Shown: positions 7,701 to 13,676, counted from the stretch's first letter. The stretch is 15,951 bases of DNA from an uncultured Clostridia bacterium (GCA_946539175.1 CAMNHH010000035.1:1-15951), one strand, 5' to 3'. Numbers and translations are program-made. Notes: generated by a model from the sequence alone, not told the origin.

Positions 7701-10700
7701 GCGACGACAACAATTCCAATCTGGGCGCGCTGCCCAGCATCCAGCAGGGCACGGACGGCTGGTGGTTCCTGGAGGGTACGAGCCTCTCCAACGCCAAGCC
7801 TCTGACCAGGATGAACGCCGACAAGAGCGCCTGGATCTCCCAGAAGACCGAGGCCCTGGAGATGAAGAAGGACTACGTCCATCCCGGCGCCAGCAAGGAC
7901 GCCATCTACCAGTGGATCGCGGCGGCCGACCAGGCCGACCTGAAGCTGGAGGGCTCCTACGTGAAGTTCGGCCACCAGGATTCCAACCCCAGCTGGCCCG
8001 ACGGCGTGACTCTGAAGATCTGGCACAACAACAAGCTGCTGCTGGAGAAGAAGGTCAAGGCCCTGCAGGGCGACGGCAAGGACAATGAGATCAGCTTCTC
8101 CTTCCCCGCGCTGAAGGTGAAGAAGGGCGACAAGCTCAGCTTCCAGATCAGCTCCGACTCCAACACTGCCTGGGACGCCGGACGGCTCTCCGTCCTCATC
8201 GGCGACGGCAGCGTGCCCACACCGGGCATCGACCAGGTGGAGCCCGACCCCAACCGCACCAACAAGACCGGCATTCCCGACAGCTTTAACCCCAAGCAGG
8301 GTTATGACGGCTGGTACTACGGATTCTGCGACTGGGACAGTAAAAACTTCACCATGCTGCCCTACGACGCGGAGAACCAGCGCTACTACAACAATGGCAA
8401 GCCCGAGCTCAAGAAGGACTTCGTGGAGCCCGGCAACGGCAAGAACGCCGCCTATAAGTGGGTCGCGGCCCAGGACGGCGCCATCGTGGTGGACTGCCAG
8501 TACGTGAAGTTCGCCAACAACGCCGACGCCAACGCTGACGGCTGCTGCGTCCGCTTCTTCGTCAACGGGGTAGAAACCCAATGGATGGGCAGCAAGACCA
8601 TGGGCAACTTTGCCGAGGATCGCAGCGACTCCTTCCAGAAGGCCCTCACCGTGAAGGCCGGCGACGTGCTGATCTTTGCCGTGAATCCCGAGGGCAACGA
8701 CGCCTGGGACGGCGGCAAGCTGGTCATCAGCATCCGTCCGGCGGAGGAGGGCGAGGAGCCCCAGCCCGAGCCGGAGCCCGAACCCGTTCCCGAGCCCGAG
8801 CCCAACCGGACCAACAACACCGTGCTGAAGGACGACTTCTCCGGCACCCAGGGCCATGCCGGCTGGTACTACGGCAGCTGCGAATGGAACGGCACCGGCT
8901 TCAACGTGATTCCCTACGACGCCGCCAACAGCCGCTACTTCAACAACGGCAAGCCGGAGCTGAAGGCCGACTACGTGGAGCCCGGCAACGGCAAGAACGC
9001 CGCCTACAAGTGGATCGTGGCCCAGGACGGCAAGATCTCCGTGAAGGGCGAGTACGTGAAGTTCGACAACAGCGCGGACCCCGAGGCCAACGGCGTCTGC
9101 ATGCGGATCTTTGTGAACGGCGTGGAAAAGAAGTGGCTGGGCGGAGACGACTCCATCGGCGCCAACTTCTCCGGCGAACGGAAGGTGCGCTTCGACGAGG
9201 TCTATGAGGTTCAGGCCGGCGACGAGATTCTCTTTGCCATCGACCCCAACGGCAACGACGCCTGGGACGGCGGCCGCCTCAGCGTGACCATCAGCCCCGT
9301 GGCGGAGCCCGACCCCCAGCCTCAGGTGGACAAGAGCGGGCTGCAGGCAGCCATCGCTGCCGCCGAAAAGCTGAACCAGGCGGACTATACCGAAGCCTCC
9401 TGGGCGAAGCTGGCCCAGGCTCTGGCCAACGCCAAGACCGTCAACAGCAAGGCGGACGCCACCCAGGCAGAGGTGGACGCCGCCAAGGACGCCCTGAACA
9501 GCGCCATTTCCGCACTGGAAAAGAAGCCCGGCGCCGCCGATAAGACGGCTCTGCAGGCGGCCATCGCCGCGGCGGAGGCCCTGAACGAGGCCGACTACAC
9601 CGAGACCTCCTGGGCCAAGCTGGCAGACGCCCTGGAGAAGGCCAACAGCGTCAACGGCAAGTCCGACGCCACCCAGAGCGAGGTGGACGCCGCCGCCAAG
9701 GCCTTGAACGACGCCATTCAGGCCCTGGAGAAGAAGCCGGATCCCCAGCCCGAGCGGGACAACAACACGGTTCTGAAGGACGACTTCTCCGGCGAGCAGG
9801 GCAAGAACGGCTGGTACTACGGCGCCAGCGACTGGAACGGTGCGAACTTCTCCGAGCTGAGCTGGAACGGCGAGGCCTGGAAGAACGGCGACAGCAAGCC
9901 CGAGCTGAAGGCCGACTTCGTGGAGCCCGGCAGCGGCCGGAACGCCGCCTACAAGTGGGTGGCAGCCCAGGACGGAACCATCCGCGTCACCGGCGACTAC
10001 ACCAAGTTCTCCTACAACGAGGCCGGCACCACCGGCACCTGCTTCCGTATCAACTACTTCACCGCCGGGGGCGAGAACCGGGAGCTGAAGTGGATCGGCA
10101 TGGCCCAGGCCGACGCCGCCGAGGAGCGCAGCGAGAGCTTTGATCTGACGATTGAGGTCAAGGCCGGCGAGGCTCTGATCTTCCACGTGGATCCCGAGGG
10201 CAGCGACGCCTGGGACGGCGGCAGAATCACCGTCAGCATCAGCGCGGAGGGCGGCTCCGAGCCCGATCCCATGCCCCAGGTGGACAAGACCGCCCTGCAG
10301 GCAGCCATCGACGCGGCGGAGGCCCTGAACGAGGCCGACTACACCGAGGATTCCTGGGCCGCCATGACGGAGGCTCTGAGCGCCGCCAAGGCCGTCAGCG
10401 GCCAGGAGGACGCCACCCAGGAGCAGGTGGACCAGGCCAGAGTGGCTCTGCAGAACGCAGTGGACGGTCTGGTGGAGCGGCCCAAGCGCAGCAACAACGC
10501 AGTTCTGAAGGACGACTTCTCCGGCGAGCAGGGCAAGAACGGCTGGTACTACGGCGCCAGCGACTGGAACGGTGCGAACTTCTCCGAGCTGAGCTGGAAC
10601 GGCGAGGCCTGGAAGAACGGCGACAGCAAGCCCGAGCTGAAGGCCGACTTCGTGGAGCCCGGCAGCGGCCGGAACGCCGCCTACAAGTGGGTGGCAGCCC

Positions 10701-10984
10701 AGGACGGAACCATCCGCGTCACCGGCGACTACACCAAGTTCTCCTACAACGAGGCCGGCACCACCGGCACCTGCTTCCGTATCAACTACTTCACCGCCGG
10801 GGGCGAGAACCGGGAGCTGAAGTGGATCGGCATGGCCCAGGCCGACGCCGCCGAGGAGCGCAGCGAGAGCTTTGATCTGACGATTGAGGTCAAGGCCGGC
10901 GAGGCTCTGATCTTCCACGTGGATCCCGAGGGCAGCGACGCCTGGGACGGCGGCAGAATCACCGTCAGCATCAGCGCCCAATAA
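4793..10984 (+). CDS. 2063-residue membrane-anchored protein with ten repeated beta-modules and three FIVAR domains
   Basis: No catalytic domain is recognised. A basic N-terminus (residues 1-19) precedes one hydrophobic helix (about 19-43), which would serve as signal anchor or signal peptide. Ten modules of about 165-185 residues start near residues 79, 256, 437, 620, 796, 972, 1155, 1339, 1655 and 1899. Each opens with a QG-x-x-GW-[FYW] motif, has a central strand such as AAYKWVAAQDG, and closes with N-x-A-[FYW]-DGG. Two FIVAR domains (about 1513-1582 and 1583-1654) lie between modules 8 and 9, and one (about 1831-1898) between 9 and 10. A Pro-Glu linker separates modules 7 and 8. The closing strands and the association with a glycosidase suggest beta-sandwich carbohydrate-binding modules, by inference. 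There is no LPXTG sorting signal. The ATG at 4793 lies 15 bases after the GH32 stop and has GGAGGAG 7 bases upstream, so the two genes are almost certainly one operon. Confidence 0.9.
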   Translation: MRQEQNEKKTPRLSRKAKWIAAACALLAALGLGAAALLGAFGGGQQPDALEVERVGALWPMAFEPEQYEEPPYTEDPTRTNYAFNVKDFGEQGKNGWFYRYGDAKKPWRSRQIERFDGEVYSQMGANGLEVKSSFLHTSEAASPILEWRAAEAGKVNVMLTYLKNVNGDANPGYPDGVQLLVYKGSELLKLENAPISTTEELLTEMRLEDVELEQGESLYFVVSARSNNAFDGGSLYLDIRDAEHPFPTAAPAAGRSDNNANSQSDFGVQGSNGWCYLCGTEPGNLRAVSHESDEGGFIDSRSPSLTVSQGFIHPSLNNNAALSWTPAVDGAIDLRVKYSKFEQHDGNPDFPDGVKVKVYLNDELLHEEHVDAPAEGENSISFRAPRLAVTTKDTLYFMVDAEGNASYDGGAFDITVIDVNGAQTEADVKVQTPETRQNFANVATDFGAQGSNGWFFQSGWGDEPFDAYNMADFDQKEDRYFHSSWLEIKRDYVNPGEHGRSAVIKWQVAQTGTVSVKAAYTKLKNEDANPAWPDGTRVSLYHNNTLLHQEYFAPNVDEAVTKRLDVASLAVKQGDYITMVINGLNNIAYDGGNYEFSISSLSGLAGKTEKDVAAKPKNRDNFASTKDDFGKQGANGWYYQFGYQRNPFLAANVEKLENGERYVMSDGLEIKKDYIVPGPNGKSANVKWVAAQNGRINIDLEYTKLKNEDANPSWPDGVTVYLMHNNEVLRKVYFPPYTDREQTASLAVDGVSVKKGDCITMIVDPGENAAYDGGKYMFVIEDANKTAKVKAGDWDNNTSLRDLSSVKQGTDGWFFLEGRSLSDAKVLTKMTEDGQGWASRRTEGLEMKNGFVHTGDTRDPIFQWVAGKTGGVDVEGEYMKFGQQDANPNWPDGVTLKIWHNGKLLLDKKVKVLRGDGNNNTVSFSFDGLYVKRGDKLSFQICADRNWAWDGGQLSVVIEPSSNLVLTPGDDNNSNLGALPSIQQGTDGWWFLEGTSLSNAKPLTRMNADKSAWISQKTEALEMKKDYVHPGASKDAIYQWIAAADQADLKLEGSYVKFGHQDSNPSWPDGVTLKIWHNNKLLLEKKVKALQGDGKDNEISFSFPALKVKKGDKLSFQISSDSNTAWDAGRLSVLIGDGSVPTPGIDQVEPDPNRTNKTGIPDSFNPKQGYDGWYYGFCDWDSKNFTMLPYDAENQRYYNNGKPELKKDFVEPGNGKNAAYKWVAAQDGAIVVDCQYVKFANNADANADGCCVRFFVNGVETQWMGSKTMGNFAEDRSDSFQKALTVKAGDVLIFAVNPEGNDAWDGGKLVISIRPAEEGEEPQPEPEPEPVPEPEPNRTNNTVLKDDFSGTQGHAGWYYGSCEWNGTGFNVIPYDAANSRYFNNGKPELKADYVEPGNGKNAAYKWIVAQDGKISVKGEYVKFDNSADPEANGVCMRIFVNGVEKKWLGGDDSIGANFSGERKVRFDEVYEVQAGDEILFAIDPNGNDAWDGGRLSVTISPVAEPDPQPQVDKSGLQAAIAAAEKLNQADYTEASWAKLAQALANAKTVNSKADATQAEVDAAKDALNSAISALEKKPGAADKTALQAAIAAAEALNEADYTETSWAKLADALEKANSVNGKSDATQSEVDAAAKALNDAIQALEKKPDPQPERDNNTVLKDDFSGEQGKNGWYYGASDWNGANFSELSWNGEAWKNGDSKPELKADFVEPGSGRNAAYKWVAAQDGTIRVTGDYTKFSYNEAGTTGTCFRINYFTAGGENRELKWIGMAQADAAEERSESFDLTIEVKAGEALIFHVDPEGSDAWDGGRITVSISAEGGSEPDPMPQVDKTALQAAIDAAEALNEADYTEDSWAAMTEALSAAKAVSGQEDATQEQVDQARVALQNAVDGLVERPKRSNNAVLKDDFSGEQGKNGWYYGASDWNGANFSELSWNGEAWKNGDSKPELKADFVEPGSGRNAAYKWVAAQDGTIRVTGDYTKFSYNEAGTTGTCFRINYFTAGGENRELKWIGMAQADAAEERSESFDLTIEVKAGEALIFHVDPEGSDAWDGGRITVSISAQ
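9770..10245 (+). repeat. 476-bp perfect direct repeat, copy 1 (module 9)
   Basis: This block matches 10502-10977 base for base at an offset of 732 bases. It covers almost all of module 9 of the large protein. The flanks diverge at once: ACG against GCA at the left edge and GGAGG against CCAAT at the right. Confidence 0.97.
10502..10977 (+). repeat. 476-bp perfect direct repeat, copy 2 (module 10)
   Basis: This is the second identical copy and covers module 10, ending two codons before the stop. Identity extends to silent positions, so it reflects recent duplication or gene conversion, not protein-level selection. The FIVAR domain between the copies is not identical to the FIVAR domains upstream of copy 1. 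Confidence 0.97.
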
Positions 10985-11008
10985 CCTCCCGGAACGGGAA
11001 AACAAATC

Positions 11009-11050
11009 AGCACGGCTCCCATTCAGCGAACGCTGAATGGGAGCCGTGCT
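11009..11050. terminator. Bidirectional intrinsic terminator between convergent genes
   Basis: A perfect inverted repeat has arms AGCACGGCTCCCATTCAGCG (11009-11028) and its complement at 11031-11050 with two bases between, giving a 19-bp stem with a GAAC loop. On the plus strand it is followed by TTTCTCC. On the minus strand it is followed by GATTTGTTTTCCC, a better U-tract. It can end both the module-array operon and the lacI-family gene that converge here. Confidence 0.85.
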
Positions 11051-11073
11051 TTCTCCTATCTATGATGTATCCT

Positions 11074-12099
11074 CTACCTTTTCGTGCTCTCCCGGAGGAT
11101 GGGGGTGGTCTGCAGATAGCTCAGGCTGAAGGTTCGGTCCGGGGTGCGGATGCGGCGCAGCAGCAACTCCGCCGCCCGGACGCCCATCTCGGCGCCGGGA
11201 ATGTGTACCGTGGTCAGTGCGGGCGCTACCACGGCGGATTCCGGCGTATTGTCGAAGCCGGCCACCATCACGTCCTCCGGGACGGACAAGCCAAGCCGCT
11301 TCATGGCCTGCATCAGCTTGATGGCCAGGTAATCGTTGGCGCAGACGAAGGCCTCCGGGATCTGTGGCATCTCCCGAAGCCGCTCCGCCATCCAATCCGG
11401 GTCCGCGTAGCAGCTGCCGTCCCGGGCCAGGATACAGAGCCGGGGATCCGGCTCCAGCCCCGCCTCCCGCAGAGCCTCGCAGAAGCCGTTCCAGCGCTCC
11501 CGGAAGCTGTTGCAGTGCAGGATGTCCCCCACGAAGCCCAGACGGCGGGCGCCGCCCTCCAGGAGCTTTTGGGTGATGGCCATGACGGAGCTCAGGTTCT
11601 CCATGCTGATGATATCGCAGGGGTAGCGGCTGAGATTGGCCCCGCAGTAGGCGTCCACGGAGATGAGGGGAAGCCCCATGCCGGACAGCATTTCCAAAAA
11701 GCCCCGGTCGAAAAGCTCAATGCAGAGGATGCCGCTGACGCTGCCGGGGGCCACCCGCTCCGGCAACCGCCGCTGGGACAGCTCCTCCTCGGACAGCTCG
11801 TACATCTGCACAGAGTAGCCCCAGCGGCAGATCAGATCCGTGAAGGACTTCATCAGCTGGGAGCCAAAATGGTGGTTCAGCGGATTCGCCTGGGACAGCA
11901 CCGCCACGGTGCCGCCGGGATCCGTATCGGGGGAGGCGGCGCTTCGGGCAAAGTAGCCCATCTCCCGGGCCTTGGTCAGCACAAAATGACGGGTGCTCTC
12001 CGGCACGCTGCCCCGCTGGTTGAACACCTTGGATACGGTGTTCCGGGACAGCCGGCAGGCCTCCGCGATCTCCTGGATGGTAACACGCTTTTGGGACAT
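11074..12099 (-). CDS. LacI/GalR family transcriptional regulator
   Basis: This 341-residue protein has the LacI-family layout. The N-terminal helix-turn-helix is RVTIQEIAEACRLSRNTVSK (about residues 5-24), with the family's TVSKVFN end of the recognition helix and the downstream VLTKAREMGY segment. From about residue 62 a periplasmic-binding-protein-like effector domain follows, with recognisable pieces such as LGFVGD, FVCANDYLAIKLMQAMKRLG and VPEDVMVAGFDNTPES near the C-terminus. The hinge after the helix-turn-helix (FARSAASPDTDPGG) differs from the usual AR-x-L hinge. These proteins are normally sugar-responsive repressors. The gene converges on the GH32 operon, making it a plausible regulator, but no matched operator was found. 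The ATG at 12099 has GGGTGAAAAG upstream and an excellent promoter. Confidence 0.93.
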   Translation of the reverse strand: MSQKRVTIQEIAEACRLSRNTVSKVFNQRGSVPESTRHFVLTKAREMGYFARSAASPDTDPGGTVAVLSQANPLNHHFGSQLMKSFTDLICRWGYSVQMYELSEEELSQRRLPERVAPGSVSGILCIELFDRGFLEMLSGMGLPLISVDAYCGANLSRYPCDIISMENLSSVMAITQKLLEGGARRLGFVGDILHCNSFRERWNGFCEALREAGLEPDPRLCILARDGSCYADPDWMAERLREMPQIPEAFVCANDYLAIKLMQAMKRLGLSVPEDVMVAGFDNTPESAVVAPALTTVHIPGAEMGVRAAELLLRRIRTPDRTFSLSYLQTTPILRESTKR

Positions 12100-12138
12100 T
12101 TCTTTTCACCCTGTCTGTCACGATAGTTTGATACGCTT

Positions 12139-12167
12139 ATTATACGGGATATACAGTACAAAGTCAA
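12139..12167 (-). promoter_or_regulatory. Consensus sigma-A promoter of the lacI-family gene
   Basis: On the minus strand TTGACT (12162-12167) and TATAAT (12139-12144) are separated by exactly 17 bases. Transcription should start near 12132, giving a leader of about 33 bases. A near-palindrome ATAAGCGTAT (complement of about 12134-12143) overlaps the -10 and is a possible autoregulatory operator. Confidence 0.85.
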
Positions 12168-12185
12168 CCGGGCACGACGATCCCA

Positions 12186-12206
12186 TTGTTAAACATATGT
12201 GAACAA
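12186..12206. promoter_or_regulatory. Interrupted palindrome between divergent promoters
   Basis: TTGTT (12186-12190) and AACAA (12202-12206) flank an A/T-rich core containing ACATATGT. It lies between the lacI-family promoter and the promoter of the metallopeptidase gene, where a regulator could act on both. The match is short, so it may be chance. Confidence 0.3.
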
Positions 12207-12229
12207 CGGCCGCCGGCGCACGCTTTTCC

Positions 12230-12258
12230 TTGCTTTTCCTCTGCTTCGGCGCTATGAT
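12230..12258 (+). promoter_or_regulatory. Possible promoter of the YgjP-like gene
   Basis: TTGCTT (12230-12235) and TATGAT (12253-12258) are separated by 17 bases, about 45 bases before the start codon. Confidence 0.5.
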
Positions 12259-12302
12259 ATCAAAAAAGGGCGATACGCCCCAGGGAAAGGAAGGGATCAT
12301 GC

Positions 12303-12854
12303 ATGCGGTATCAGATCCTGCGCTCCCGGCGCAAAACGATCAGCCTGCAGATGAAGCCGGAGGGGCTCATCGTCCGGGCCCCTCTGGAGGCCGACGACCA
12401 GCAGATCGCCCGGGCGGTGGAGCGGCACAGGGATTGGATCGCAAAGCAGGAGGCCCGGCTGGCGGAGGCCAGCGCGCAGCTTGCCGCCCAGGGCCCTCTG
12501 AGCCCGGAGGAGCTTTCCGCTCTGACGGAGGCGGCCCGGCGGACGATCCCGGCCCGGGTGGCCCACTTCGCGCCCCTGGTGGGGGTCAGCTGGGGCCGCG
12601 TCACCATCCGCCGCCAACGCAGCCGCTGGGGCAGCTGCAGCGCTGCGGGGAATCTGAACTTCAACTGTCTTCTGATGCTGGCCCCGCCGGAGGTGCTGGA
12701 CAGCGTGGTGGTACACGAACTCTGCCACCGGCTGGAGCCCAACCACTCCCGTCGCTTCTACGACCAGGTGCTGCGGGTCTTCCCGGACTATTGGCGCTGC
12801 CACGACTGGCTCAGGCAATACGGTCCGGCCCTGATGCTGCGATTGGGGGCGTGA
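12303..12854 (+). CDS. YgjP-like (DUF45) zinc metallopeptidase
   Basis: This 183-residue protein belongs to the YgjP/DUF45 group, which is related to M48-type and SprT-like metallopeptidases. The zinc site is HELCHRLEPNHSRRFY, with the HExxH-type motif at residues 138-142 and a third histidine at 148. The family's RWGSCS motif lies at about 108-113, followed by the strand NLNFNCLLMLAPPEVLD. The N-terminal part (about 1-60) has the usual basic start RYQILRSRRKTISLQ. No signal peptide or membrane helix is seen, so it should be cytoplasmic. The physiological substrate of the family is not established. Two ATGs occur close together (12299 and 12303). Only 12303 opens this frame, with AAGGG about 7 bases upstream. 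It appears to be a single-gene unit. Confidence 0.9.
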   Translation: MRYQILRSRRKTISLQMKPEGLIVRAPLEADDQQIARAVERHRDWIAKQEARLAEASAQLAAQGPLSPEELSALTEAARRTIPARVAHFAPLVGVSWGRVTIRRQRSRWGSCSAAGNLNFNCLLMLAPPEVLDSVVVHELCHRLEPNHSRRFYDQVLRVFPDYWRCHDWLRQYGPALMLRLGA

Positions 12855-12896
12855 GGGTCTCCCCTGCCCGGCCCGCAAATGAATCCTGAACTGCAT

Positions 12897-13015
12897 TCAA
12901 ATGCTTTTCACAGCATTTGATCGCGCCGAAGGCGCGTTGGGGTTCCCATGAGCCGAATTTTGTACCGCAGGCGCCAAACGGCGATATGCGGAGCACGGCG
13001 CCGCTCCGATCAAAC
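12897..13015. repeat. Cluster of palindromes, possible interspersed element or structured RNA
   Basis: Several perfect inverted repeats are packed into 120 bases. They are TCAAATGCT (12897-12905) with AGCATTTGA (12912-12920), CGCGCC-GAA-GGCGCG (12922-12936), and CGGAGC (12989-12994) with GCTCCG (13003-13008). A longer-range pairing of TTTGATCG (12916-12923) with CGATCAAA (13007-13014) can enclose the central part and competes with the first hairpin. No coding potential is convincing. The layout resembles the REP/BIME-type or MITE-like palindromic units found between bacterial genes. Confidence 0.4.
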
Positions 13016-13045
13016 CCGAAAGCGTTTAACCGGAGTTCCGTATTA

Positions 13046-13091
13046 AAACCCGGACATCCCTTGGCGAAGGGCGTCCGGGTTTCGCTTTTTT
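13046..13091. terminator. Strong bidirectional intrinsic terminator
   Basis: The arms AAACCCGGAC (13046-13055) and GTCCGGGTTT (13073-13082) enclose a second stem CCCTT-GGCG-AAGGG. On the plus strand CGC and then TTTTTT (13086-13091) follow, so it can end transcripts from the metallopeptidase gene about 190 bases upstream. On the minus strand GGGTTTTAAT follows, so it can also end the transcript from the promoter at 13294-13322. Confidence 0.85.
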
Positions 13092-13268
13092 GTCCGGTTC
13101 GTCAAGCCGGACAAGCCGCAGCCTTGGCACAGCAGCTGCGGAGCTGCGGGCCGGGGAGGTAGACCGGCCTGCGGAGGAAATGCGCAAGGAACACACACAT
13201 GGAAGAAATGATGCGGAGGGCATCGTCCGCCCCCGGAACATGGGGCAGGACCTGGTCTGCGTTTGGAA

Positions 13269-13284
13269 GTTAGCATTCGCTAAC
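13269..13284. promoter_or_regulatory. Perfect palindrome at the start of the candidate RNA
   Basis: GTTAGC-N4-GCTAAC lies at about +3 to +18 relative to the predicted minus-strand start. The position suits a repressor roadblock. The TTAG...CTAA half-sites resemble binding sites of DtxR/MntR-type iron and manganese regulators. It could equally be an RNA hairpin. Confidence 0.4.
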
Positions 13285-13293
13285 CGCATCGTT

Positions 13294-13322
13294 ACTATAG
13301 CACAGCCCCTCGGAAATGTCAA
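13294..13322 (-). promoter_or_regulatory. Near-consensus sigma-A promoter with no evident protein gene
   Basis: On the minus strand TTGACA (13317-13322) and TATAGT (13294-13299) are separated by 17 bases. It reads away from rpmB towards the terminator at 13046. Confidence 0.75.
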
Positions 13323-13379
13323 GCATTTTTTATGATTATTTTTATTTCTGCCCATGGCTGCCGCGATCCGGAGAGATAG

Positions 13380-13406
13380 AAAAAAGCAGTGTGCAATGCA
13401 CACTGC
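13380..13406 (-). terminator. Intrinsic terminator of rpmB
   Basis: The arms GCAGTGTGCA and TGCACACTGC (13386-13395 and 13397-13406) form the stem. On the minus strand six T residues (complement of 13380-13385) follow directly. It lies 17 bases after the rpmB stop codon. Confidence 0.9.
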
Positions 13407-13423
13407 CTGATTCCGTATCGTTA

Positions 13424-13612
13424 TCAGATAGCCCGCTCAACCTTGTTGGAACGGAGACATCTTGTACAAACGTATACATGGCGGGGAGTACCGTCGACGA
13501 TCGCCTTGACGCGCTTGACATTGGGCTTCCACATTCTGTTGGCACGTCTGTGGGAGTGGGAGACCTTGATACCAAAGGTAACGCCCTTGCCGCAAATATC
13601 GCACTTAGCCAT
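13424..13612 (-). CDS. rpmB: Ribosomal protein bL28
   Basis: This encodes the 62-residue large-subunit protein L28. The start MAKCDICGKGVTFGIKVSHS and the end VCTRCLRSNKVERAI are typical of the zinc-binding form, with cysteines at residues 4, 7, 49 and 52. The NRMWKPN segment in the middle is characteristic. A GTG nine bases upstream could add three residues, but the ATG at 13612 has AGGAGG 8 bases upstream and gives the standard N-terminus. It is transcribed alone from its own promoter to a strong terminator and is divergent from hprK. Confidence 0.96.
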   Translation of the reverse strand: MAKCDICGKGVTFGIKVSHSHRRANRMWKPNVKRVKAIVDGTPRHVYVCTRCLRSNKVERAI

Positions 13613-13676
13613 CAGCTGCACCTCCTATCCATCGTTGAGATTCCGTATTTTTCATACGTTTTACGCATCGGGCTAT

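Larger units (their letters stand above)
13045..13287 (-). ncRNA. Candidate small RNA or very short mRNA, unidentified
   Basis: A near-consensus promoter (13294-13322) and the terminator at 13046-13091 define a predicted minus-strand transcript of about 240 nt. It can fold into tandem hairpins: GTTAGC-GAAT-GCTAAC at the 5' end, GGCCGG/CCGGCC, GCAGCT-CCGC-AGCTGC, and TTGTCCGG/CCGGACAA. The longer open frames in it run across the terminator, have no well-placed ribosome site and give low-complexity Pro/Ser/Arg/Cys-rich peptides, so protein coding looks unlikely. It lacks the GGAAG-type SRP loop and the conserved RNase P words. A 6S RNA was not excluded. Confidence 0.4.

Noticed and set aside
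4793..10984. GWYYG motifs suggesting choline-binding (cell-wall-binding) repeats
   Set aside because: Choline-binding repeats are about 20 residues and in tight tandem; here the motif recurs once per ~165-185-residue module.
3263..11005. A 2580-codon open frame on the minus strand, antisense to both genes of the GH32 operon
   Set aside because: It mirrors the G/C-biased codons of the real genes. Its product is low-complexity Gly/Val/Leu/Ala sequence that repeats wherever the sense modules repeat, and it runs through the terminator at 11009-11050. The sense strand has ribosome sites, signal sequences and recognisable domains.
13026..13276. Cys-rich minus-strand frames (77 and up to 125 codons) and a 52-codon plus-strand frame from 13180
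   Set aside because: The minus frames cross the terminator and lack a ribosome site; the plus frame's GGAGG is only 2 bases from its ATG and it runs through the minus-strand promoter.
13045..13287. SRP RNA, RNase P RNA or tmRNA identity for the candidate small RNA
   Set aside because: The conserved words of these RNAs (SRP GGAAGGAAGC loop, RNase P GAGGAAAGTCC) are not present.
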